NCBI RefSeq assembly: GCF_007989605.1
Contig: NZ_BJUL01000018.1
Location: 1-64,000, forward strand
DNA length: 64,000 nucleotides
Direction: 5' to 3'
From: Vreelandella venusta
GTDB lineage: Bacteria > Pseudomonadota > Gammaproteobacteria > Pseudomonadales > Halomonadaceae
The first letter of the stretch is position 1; the number at the start of each line of letters is the position of its first letter. The notes below the pieces were generated by a model. That model saw nothing but the letters and a program-made list of their open reading frames with translations. It ran no database searches and was not told where the DNA came from. The translations under genes and the position numbers were made by a program. Shown here one piece after another: positions 57,260-64,000 of the stretch.

Positions 57260-58927
57260 TTATATCTCAGTACGAATGCGCTTTTTATCCAGCTTACCCA
57301 CACTGGTTTTAGGAATTTCATCTACGAAACGAATCAGCGATGGAATACCCCAGCGATTGATGCTGCCCTGCTCGACGAACTGCTCCATAAACGCCTGTAC
57401 TTCTTCTGCCGTGGGCGGGTTGTTGACATCGCTGGGTACCACAAGTGCTGCTGGACGCTCCCCCCATTTATCATCCACAACGCCAATCACCGCCACCTCA
57501 GCGACCCCAGGGCACTGGCTGATATAGCTTTCCAGCTCAAGTGAAGAGAGCCACTCGCCACCGGTTTTGATGACATCTTTAATACGGTCGCTAATGGCTA
57601 AGAAACCATGCTTATCAATCGAGCCAACATCACCGGTATGCAGCCATCCATCCCGCCAAAGCTCTTCACTGCGTTTCTCTTCTTTGTAGTACGCCTGGGT
57701 TAACCAGGGTGCCTGGGCACGCACTTCACCGACACTGACGCCATCATGGGGTAACGGTTCTCCATTGGCATCAACCACCTGTAATTTCACTAGGGGCACG
57801 GATAAACCAGCTTTACACCGCCAGGGAAGCTGCGTTTCAAAATCAGCCTCAGCAATATCCTGAGGTAAAATATCAGCGGTTAGCAGCGGGCAGGTTTCTG
57901 ACATGCCGTAGGCACTTCGTGTATCAATGCCGAGTGACCAAGCACGGCTAGCCAGGGCTTGGGTTAGCGCACTGCCGCCGACGAGCACCTTCCAGCCGGT
58001 TAAATCAATTTTTTTCGATGCGATAGCGTCAGCGCTAACCACCATATTTAACAGCGTTGGCACGCAGTGGGAGAAATCGACCTTTTCGTTCACCAACAGT
58101 TTGACCAACATTTCCGGCTCATAGCGGCCAGGGTACACCTGGGTCGCTCCCATCAACGTGGCAGTGTAAGGCACGCCCCAGGCATGCACATGGAACATCG
58201 GCGTGATGGGCATGTATACCTTGTCGCGGTTGAGCAGCTCAAAACCCGGTGCTTGGAAGGTACTGGCTTCACCTAGTGTGTGCAGAACTAATTGACGGTG
58301 GGTAAAAAACACCCCTTTCGGATTGCCGGTGGTACCCGTGGTGTAGAACAGCGTAGCCACTGCATTTTCATCAAAAATAGGGAACTCATAATGAGTTGGC
58401 TGCTCACTTAACAACGCCTCAAACTCACCCACTAATGGCAGCGACGTGCTGACTGCGTTTTGTATTCCTTGACTCGCCGCTTCTTGGCAAAGTAGGTAAC
58501 CGCGTATATTAGGTAGTTGATCAGCCAGCGGCTCCAATAATGGTACAAAATCCTCATGTACCAGCACAAAGACGTCTTCAGCGTGCTCCATCGTGTAGTG
58601 AATTTGCTCGGGCGCCAAACGTACATTAACGGTGTGTAGCACGGCACCAATCATGGGAATGGCAAAAAAGCACTCTAAATAGCGATGGCTATCCCAGTCT
58701 AACACCGCCACCACATCCCCCGCCTGGACGCCCTGTGCTGTTAGCGTATGGGCAAGCTGGTGTACCCGCTCACGAAAACGTTGATAGTCATGACGGCTCT
58801 GGTCTCGATAAACAATCTGGTTGTTCCCCGCCATTCGAACGCCGGACTCAAGTAAGTCGCTAATTAACAGCGGCGAGCTAGTCGCAGACGGCGTAGAGGG
58901 AAGTATTTTTGGCGTTATCGTAGACAT
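57260..58927 (-). CDS. Fatty-acid-CoA ligase (AMP-binding, AlkK-like)
   Basis: The protein has 555 residues from the ATG at 58927. ANL-superfamily motifs are ATLFYTTGTTGNPKGVFFTH (A3), YGMSETCPL (A5), DGWLHTGDVG (A7), DRIKDVIKTGGEWLSSLELE (A8) and the C-terminal catalytic lysine in SVGKLDKKRIR. It activates a carboxylic acid, probably medium to long chain, to the CoA ester. It is the last gene of the leftward acyl-CoA cluster, 37 bp after the thiolase. Confidence 0.87.
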   Translation of the reverse strand: MSTITPKILPSTPSATSSPLLISDLLESGVRMAGNNQIVYRDQSRHDYQRFRERVHQLAHTLTAQGVQAGDVVAVLDWDSHRYLECFFAIPMIGAVLHTVNVRLAPEQIHYTMEHAEDVFVLVHEDFVPLLEPLADQLPNIRGYLLCQEAASQGIQNAVSTSLPLVGEFEALLSEQPTHYEFPIFDENAVATLFYTTGTTGNPKGVFFTHRQLVLHTLGEASTFQAPGFELLNRDKVYMPITPMFHVHAWGVPYTATLMGATQVYPGRYEPEMLVKLLVNEKVDFSHCVPTLLNMVVSADAIASKKIDLTGWKVLVGGSALTQALASRAWSLGIDTRSAYGMSETCPLLTADILPQDIAEADFETQLPWRCKAGLSVPLVKLQVVDANGEPLPHDGVSVGEVRAQAPWLTQAYYKEEKRSEELWRDGWLHTGDVGSIDKHGFLAISDRIKDVIKTGGEWLSSLELESYISQCPGVAEVAVIGVVDDKWGERPAALVVPSDVNNPPTAEEVQAFMEQFVEQGSINRWGIPSLIRFVDEIPKTSVGKLDKKRIRTEI

Positions 58928-58964
58928 AAAACACACCTGTCGATTGTGATTGGAAAACCGTTTG

Positions 58965-60152
58965 TTATTCGCGCTCGATTAACAGCGCAATGCCCTGCCC
59001 ACCGCCGATACATAGCGTGATCAAAGCATAGCGGCCCTGACGTCGTTCCAATTCGTGCAAGGCTTTTAGAATCAAGATGGCACCGGTCGCGCCGACTGGG
59101 TGGCCGAGCGCCACTGCACCGCCATTCGGGTTTAGTTTCTCCACTGGGAAGCCCAGCGTATCGGCAACCGCCATCGCTTGTGCCGCGAACGCTTCATTGG
59201 ACTCAATCACATCAATGTCATTAATCGTCAGCCCTGCCTGCTGGAGACAGCGTTTCACCGCAGGGATTGGCCCTAACCCCATTACCGAAGGTTCCACACC
59301 GGCGGTGGTTGCCACACGCAGCCGCGCCCTAACCGTTAAATTGCGCCGTTGCGCTTCATCAGCATGCGCCAGCACCAAGGTCGCCGCGCCATCGTTGATC
59401 CCAGAGGCATTGCCTGCCGTAACTACTCCCTCTTTTTTAAAAGCCGGTTTAAGCCGTGCTAAATCGCTTAACTCAACGCCTTCTCGCACATGCTCATCAC
59501 GGGCAAAGGAAACCGTCTGTTTTCCTTTTGTCACCTCAACAGGCACGATTTGTGCGTCAAAACGCCCTTCTGCAATGGCTTTTGCCGCCTTACGATGGCT
59601 ATCCACCGCAAACTGATCGAGCTGCTCGCGGCTAAAGCCATACTGCTTGGCGATATTTTCAGCAGTCATTCCCATATGTCCGCTGCCAAATGGGTCACTA
59701 AGAATGCCGAGGGTAAGGTCCTGGATATTGGCATCGCCTAGGCGTATGCCGTTGCGTGCTTGAGATGGCAATAGATAAGCACCTCGCGACATCGACTCAG
59801 CCCCACCTGCCAATGCTAAGCGGCTGTCGCCCAGAGCGATTTGCTGTGCGGCGGATATCACGGCCTGCACACCGGAACCACATAACCGGTTAACATTAAA
59901 GGCACCGGCTTCTTTTGGCACACCCGCACTCAACGCGATATGACGGGCAAGGTAGGCATCCTCCGGGCCAGTGGTAATAATATGGCCATACACAGAGTGA
60001 TCGATGTCGGCACCAGTAAGGCCCGCACGGCGAAGTGCTTCCTGAGCAGTGATAGTGCCTAACTCATGGGGCGCGCAAGATGAAAGTGACCCACCAAACC
60101 CGCCAATAGCGGTGCGAGCACCGCTTACAATAACAACGCTATCCAGTTGCAT
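58965..60152 (-). CDS. Acetyl-CoA acetyltransferase family thiolase
   Basis: The protein has 395 residues with CNRLCGSGV-type nucleophile context (VNRLCGSGVQAVI), NPNGGAVALGHPVGATGAI and CIGGGQGIALLIE. It is closer to AtoB/PhaA-like degradative thiolases than to FadA. Between an acyl-CoA dehydrogenase and an acyl-CoA ligase it probably performs the last cleavage of that pathway. AAGGAGAG before the ATG. Confidence 0.9.
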   Translation of the reverse strand: MQLDSVVIVSGARTAIGGFGGSLSSCAPHELGTITAQEALRRAGLTGADIDHSVYGHIITTGPEDAYLARHIALSAGVPKEAGAFNVNRLCGSGVQAVISAAQQIALGDSRLALAGGAESMSRGAYLLPSQARNGIRLGDANIQDLTLGILSDPFGSGHMGMTAENIAKQYGFSREQLDQFAVDSHRKAAKAIAEGRFDAQIVPVEVTKGKQTVSFARDEHVREGVELSDLARLKPAFKKEGVVTAGNASGINDGAATLVLAHADEAQRRNLTVRARLRVATTAGVEPSVMGLGPIPAVKRCLQQAGLTINDIDVIESNEAFAAQAMAVADTLGFPVEKLNPNGGAVALGHPVGATGAILILKALHELERRQGRYALITLCIGGGQGIALLIERE

Positions 60153-60180
60153 AATCTCTCCTTAGTAATGACGCACAGCG

Positions 60181-60284
60181 GAAAAGGACTTAAGAAAAGG
60201 GCTTAAGCAAAGCACTTAAGAAAAGCACTTAAGAAAAGCACTTAAGAAAAGCACTTAAAAAAAGTACTTAAGAAAAGCACTTAA
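60181..60284. repeat. 13 bp tandem repeat x 8
   Basis: Eight head-to-tail units of consensus GAAAAGCACTTAA fill the spacer between the dehydrogenase stop and the thiolase gene. Three central copies are identical; the outer ones differ by one to three bases. The stop codon of the dehydrogenase lies inside the last unit. Each unit has a TTAA(G), so stops occur in all frames. Confidence 0.95.
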
Positions 60285-61423
60285 GCCACTTTGCCCAACA
60301 GCGAGCGTGCGACCACCTCTTTCATAATCTCAGAACTACCGGCGTAAATAGTTTGCACCCGCGCGTCTAAATAGAAGCGTGAAATGGGATATTCGTGGGT
60401 GTAACCATAGCCACCAAACAGCTGAAGGCATCGATCAACAGCACGACACTGCAGCTCGCTAAGCTGTAATTTGAGTATTGCAGCCTCGGTACTGGTCATC
60501 GTGCCGTGGCGGTACTTATTTACGCACTGATCGAAGTAAGCTCGCGCGACATCAAGCTGTGCCTTGATCTCAGCCAGCGTAAAGCGGGTATTTTGAAAGT
60601 CGGCCACGCGCTGACCAAACGCGTGGCGCTGGGTAACGTAATCAAGCGTTAATGCCAACGCGCCCTCTACCGCGCCAAGCGCTTGCGCGCCTACGCCTAA
60701 GCGCTCCCGGGGCAACTCTTGCATTAGGTAGCGAAACCCAGCGCCCTCTTCCCCTAATAAGGCACTGTTAGGCAGTTGCAGTTGGTCAAATGCTAGTTCT
60801 GCCGTATCGCTGGCGTGCTGGCCAATTTTCTTAATCGGCTTGCCACGGGAAAAACCGGCAAGTGACGTATCGACCAAAAACAGCGAGACCCCTTTTGCAC
60901 CTGCACTGGGGTCTGTTTTTGCACAGACAATAACGAGATCGGCCACTTGGCCATTGGTAATAAATAGTTTGCTGCCGTTAAGCGTCCACCCGTCAGCTGT
61001 TTTGGTCGCGCGGGTTTTCATCGCCGCCAGATCGCTGCCAGCGTGTGGCTCACTCATGGCAATCGCCCCCAACCACTCCCCACTGGCCATGCGGGGTAGC
61101 CAGGTTTCGCGCTGTTCATCAGTGGCTAAGTTTTGCAGGTAAGGCATCACGATATTGGCGTGAATATTATAAGCGCTGGCTAGCCCACCAAATCCTTGTC
61201 GAGACATCTCCTCCAGTACTAGTTGGGTGATAGCAATATCGGCACCTGAGCCGCCATAGGTCTCGTCAAGATCAATCCCCAATAGACCAGCAGCACCCAG
61301 CGCTAGCCATAAAGAGCGTGGTATTTCACCATCCGCTTCCCACTGGTCATAGAAAGGCGCCACTTCCTGAGCTAAGCAGCGGCTGATCATGTCATGAAAC
61401 AGCGCTTGTGTTTGCTCGTCCAT
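60281..61423 (-). CDS. Acyl-CoA dehydrogenase
   Basis: The protein has 380 residues from the ATG at 61423 (AAAGGAG upstream). FAD-dependent family motifs are AIAMSEPHAGSDLAAMKT, LFITNGQVADLVIVCAKTD and QLFGGYGYTHEYPISRFYLDAR. The usual catalytic Glu position in IYEGT reads IYAGS here. A Glu in MQELPRERLG lies where long-chain and isovaleryl-type enzymes keep their base, which suggests that subgroup. It oxidises acyl-CoA to enoyl-CoA and passes electrons to ETF. Two bases separate its ATG from the stop of the upstream ligase gene. Confidence 0.9.
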   Translation of the reverse strand: MDEQTQALFHDMISRCLAQEVAPFYDQWEADGEIPRSLWLALGAAGLLGIDLDETYGGSGADIAITQLVLEEMSRQGFGGLASAYNIHANIVMPYLQNLATDEQRETWLPRMASGEWLGAIAMSEPHAGSDLAAMKTRATKTADGWTLNGSKLFITNGQVADLVIVCAKTDPSAGAKGVSLFLVDTSLAGFSRGKPIKKIGQHASDTAELAFDQLQLPNSALLGEEGAGFRYLMQELPRERLGVGAQALGAVEGALALTLDYVTQRHAFGQRVADFQNTRFTLAEIKAQLDVARAYFDQCVNKYRHGTMTSTEAAILKLQLSELQCRAVDRCLQLFGGYGYTHEYPISRFYLDARVQTIYAGSSEIMKEVVARSLLGKVA

Positions 61424-61425
61424 GC

Positions 61426-62982
61426 TCACTCCTTTAGGTCTTTGCGCAGGTGACGTTTAAGAATTTTACCTGCGGTGCTTTTTGGCAGAGCCTCTGCAAA
61501 CACCACACGCTTAGGAACTTTGTAGGGGGCAATCAAGCTTTTAACATGTTGGATGAGCTCATCCTCGCTAACCACTTGCCCCTCTTTCACCACAACGACG
61601 GCGGTTATCGCTTCAATCCACTTTTCGTCAGGCAGCCCTACCACCGCTACTTCCGAAATGGCCGAGTGCTTAAACAGCGCCTCTTCCACCTCACGGCTGG
61701 CAACCAGCACGCCCCCCGTATTGATAACGTCTTTAATCCGGTCCACGACATATAAGTAGCCTGCTTCATCGAAGTAGCCCACATCACCAGAGTGAAACCA
61801 GCCACCTTGGAAAGACTCAGCGGTCATCTCCGGCTTATCCCAGTAGCCCGTCATTAACTGCGGCGAACGATGGACAATCTCGCCATGCTCACCGGGGGCA
61901 ACGTCGTTCATTTCCAAATCCACAATGCGCGTTTCCACTGTAAGTATCGGCCGCCCCGCCGACGCAGGACGCTCAGTGTGCTCTTCTGGACGTAACACCG
62001 TTGCCAAGGGGGCAATTTCACTCTGCCCATAGCAGTTATATAAACCAACGCCAGAGAAACGCTGCTGCATCTCTTCCAGCACAGGCACCGGCATGATCGA
62101 GGCGCCGTAGTACGCTTTCTTGAGTGTCGTTAAATCGAACTGATCAAAGTCTGGGTGGCGCAGTAAGCTGATCCACACAGTGGGCGGCGCAAAAAAAGAT
62201 ACGACATTTTTTTCGGCAATCGCCGCCAAGCAGCTATCCGGTAGCGGTGCTTCAAGCAAATGAATGGGGGCGCCAAGGAGTAAAGCCGGCATTAAAAAAA
62301 CATGCATTTGTGCGGAGTGGTAAAGCGGAAGAGCGGCCAACATGGCGTCACTCCCCTTAATATCCAACTCCACCATGCAGGCCATATATTCCGCCATCAG
62401 CGCTTGGTGGGTCATCATTGCCGCTTTAGGCGCTGCGGTTGTGCCAGAGGTATAAAGCAGCTGCGCCAGACTGCTTCCCTCTACGGCGACCGTTGGCTCA
62501 CTTGTTGATAGCGAGGTTTGCGCATAAGCCAAGACATCAAACCGATCTAACGGTTTACCTTGTTGATCAGCATGCAGTGTTCCATTGACCGTTAATGCTA
62601 ACCCTTGGGCTGCCTGCTGCACTTTGTCAGCTAACGAACTATCGCTTAGCAATCCTTTCGCCCCAGACTGCTCAAGGATATAGCGCAGTTCATCACTACT
62701 TAGCGCAAAGTTAATCGGCACATGTACTAAGCCTGCCTTAGTGGCAGCAAGCCAGGCAATAACATAGGCATCTGAGTTTTTACCGTATACCGCCAACCGA
62801 TCCCCAGGAGAAAGACCGGCCTCTAACAAGCCACTGGCTACACTGTTAGCGGCATCGTTAAGCGACTGATAGCTCCACACTCGCTCACCAAACGTTAATG
62901 CGAGCTGCTGAGAATATTTGCGAGCGCTGCGGTTTAGCGCAGCGCCAATCGTATTACGGTGAATTAAAGGTGTCTGTTGCAT
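61426..62982 (-). CDS. Acyl-CoA ligase (AMP-binding)
   Basis: The protein has 518 residues. Motifs: QLLYTSGTTAAPKAAMMTH, YNCYGQSEIAPLA, GWFHSGDVGYFDE, DRIKDVINTGGVLVASREVEE and PKSTAGKILKRHLR with the catalytic lysine. A second, clearly different ligase in the cluster (the other is at 57260), so the two may act on different acids or chain lengths. AAGGAT before the ATG. It is the first enzyme gene after the ABC uptake gene. Confidence 0.88.
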   Translation of the reverse strand: MQQTPLIHRNTIGAALNRSARKYSQQLALTFGERVWSYQSLNDAANSVASGLLEAGLSPGDRLAVYGKNSDAYVIAWLAATKAGLVHVPINFALSSDELRYILEQSGAKGLLSDSSLADKVQQAAQGLALTVNGTLHADQQGKPLDRFDVLAYAQTSLSTSEPTVAVEGSSLAQLLYTSGTTAAPKAAMMTHQALMAEYMACMVELDIKGSDAMLAALPLYHSAQMHVFLMPALLLGAPIHLLEAPLPDSCLAAIAEKNVVSFFAPPTVWISLLRHPDFDQFDLTTLKKAYYGASIMPVPVLEEMQQRFSGVGLYNCYGQSEIAPLATVLRPEEHTERPASAGRPILTVETRIVDLEMNDVAPGEHGEIVHRSPQLMTGYWDKPEMTAESFQGGWFHSGDVGYFDEAGYLYVVDRIKDVINTGGVLVASREVEEALFKHSAISEVAVVGLPDEKWIEAITAVVVVKEGQVVSEDELIQHVKSLIAPYKVPKRVVFAEALPKSTAGKILKRHLRKDLKE

Positions 62983-63023
62983 GCCAAATCCTTATTGTTA
63001 TGTGTTGTTAGGGCTTCAGCGTT

Positions 63024-64000
63024 TTACGAATTGCTGACGAGTGGGCAAATGCTTTCAGAAAGTGGCCGGAATGCTTCCTCGGCGGGAATCGTGCGCACAA
63101 CTCTGAAAAGGTCATCCTCATCGGCTGACTCTTCCGGTGTTTTCACTTCAACGAGATACATGTCATGGACCATACGGCCGTCTTCACGAATGTAGCCGTT
63201 CGTTGCAAAAATATCGTTAATAGGGGTATCGGCCATCTGCTGACGCACGGTTTGCGTGTCGTCTGTTCCCGCTGCCTCAATGGCTTCTAAATAGTGGCGG
63301 GTGCTGGAATAGAGCCCTGCGTGCACCATGGTCGGCATGCTGCCGGTGCGCTCACGAAAACGCTCTGCCCAGGCACGCGTTTCATCAGTTAGGTCGTAAT
63401 ACCATGCTTTAGTGAACTGCAGCCCTTGAGCGCTCTCCAATCCAATGCTGCGTATATCAGTACTGAACAGCACCATGCCAGCTAGAATCTGTCCGGCTTG
63501 AGTAATGCCAAATTCGCCTGCCGTTTGCACCGCATTAATGGTGTCACCACCAGCATTATTGAGGGCAATTACATCAGCGCCCGATGCCTGGGCCTGCAGC
63601 ATAAAAGAGGAAAAGTCACTGTTCGGAAAGGGGTGTCGTGCGCTACCTACTATCGTTCCACCATTCTCAGTGACCACCCGCTCTACATCTGCTTCAAGCG
63701 CATGACCAAACGAATAGTCGGCACTGAGTAAATACCAGTTTTTATAGCCTTCTTGGGTAATTGCCTTTGCCGTACCGTTAGACATCGCCCAGGTATCGTA
63801 AACCCAGTGAATATGGTTGGGAGAGCAGTGCTCGTTAGTGACACTGGAAGAAACAGCACCGTTCACTAAGCCAAGTTTATCCGCCTCTTCTAGCAAGCCT
63901 ACGGCTGCTAATGTAACCGATGAAGCCACTAGGCCAGTGACCATATCGACATTGCGTTCATCAATCCATTCGCGCACTACGCTTGAGCCAACATCAGGGC
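63024..64000 (-). CDS. Branched-chain-amino-acid-type ABC transporter substrate-binding protein, partial
   Basis: 325 codons are present; the N-terminus and signal peptide lie beyond the right edge. The Peripla_BP_6 fold shows as DMVTGLVASSVTLAAVGLLEEADKLG, HCSPNHIHWVYDTWAMSNGTAKAI, LLSADYSFGHALEADVERVV, AQASGADVIALNNAGGDTINAV and GYIREDGRMVHDMYLVEVK. Such binding proteins serve branched-chain amino acids but also many aromatic and fatty acids. The neighbouring CoA ligases suggest a carboxylic acid ligand. Confidence 0.88.
   Translation of the reverse strand, partial: PDVGSSVVREWIDERNVDMVTGLVASSVTLAAVGLLEEADKLGLVNGAVSSSVTNEHCSPNHIHWVYDTWAMSNGTAKAITQEGYKNWYLLSADYSFGHALEADVERVVTENGGTIVGSARHPFPNSDFSSFMLQAQASGADVIALNNAGGDTINAVQTAGEFGITQAGQILAGMVLFSTDIRSIGLESAQGLQFTKAWYYDLTDETRAWAERFRERTGSMPTMVHAGLYSSTRHYLEAIEAAGTDDTQTVRQQMADTPINDIFATNGYIREDGRMVHDMYLVEVKTPEESADEDDLFRVVRTIPAEEAFRPLSESICPLVSNS

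Overview
The window looks like a chromosomal segment of a halophilic or marine gammaproteobacterium of the Halomonas/Vreelandella type (Halomonadaceae). This is inferred from family resemblance and gene content (urate hydroxylase PuuD with UraH, putA/putP behind a PruR-like AraC regulator, a sufBCDS-sufT operon, rimB-rimK, fadBA, DUF3549/YqcC) and from the moderate GC. No database search was run. Almost all of it is ordinary, densely coded chromosome. Three loci show clear genome remodelling.

1-15.4 kb: the tail of a pyruvate dehydrogenase E2 gene, then a leftward glyoxylate salvage run: gcl, hyi, glxR and a glycerate 2-kinase, with an FCD/GntR regulator at its end and an IclR (AllR-like) regulator at its head. 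Next to it are urate hydroxylase puuD, 5-hydroxyisourate hydrolase uraH, a divergent NCS2 purine permease and a chemoreceptor. Together they can import purine or urate, start its oxidation, and turn the glyoxylate released by allantoin breakdown into glycerate phosphate. A perfect AllR-type palindrome lies in the gcl promoter. At 13.0-15.35 kb a radical SAM gene of the PA0069 family, preceded by a LexA-like box, is split inside its Fe-S cysteine motif by a 1.2 kb element. The element carries an Mrr-type endonuclease gene, a stub of a large serine recombinase and two inverted half-sites that rebuild a 50 bp attP. This is the most unusual item in the window.

15.3-28 kb: housekeeping and small conserved genes (tyrS, LuxR and LysR regulators, a TauE/SafE exporter, yeaC, a DUF2797 gene, a rhomboid protease, a metallophosphatase, nadK, an EamA transporter, a YqaE/Pmp3 protein with a long N-terminal extension, a CBS protein) and a PruR-like AraC regulator. 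Two leftward intrinsic terminators share an identical 12-mer just before the hairpin and may end related small RNAs.

28-34 kb: proline catabolism. Upstream of the intact putA-putP pair lies a relic holding only the two ends of another putA, which suggests that the resident gene was deleted and its role taken over by a xenologue.

34-47.5 kb: ompW, yqcC, DUF3549, rimB-rimK, a helical-bundle protein, the suf operon with its Rrf2 regulator and Fur-like sites, yjdM, a lipoprotein gene frameshifted by an 11 bp tandem duplication, a DCC protein and a flavodoxin-like protein.

47.6-64 kb: fadBA, a DUF5924-like membrane protein, slyA, a universal stress protein, uup, then an acyl-CoA catabolic cluster: AraC regulator, two acyl-CoA ligases, thiolase, acyl-CoA dehydrogenase and the start of a branched-chain-amino-acid-type ABC uptake system. 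Short imperfect tandem repeats (11-18 bp units) recur beside stop codons throughout the window; one caused the lipoprotein frameshift.
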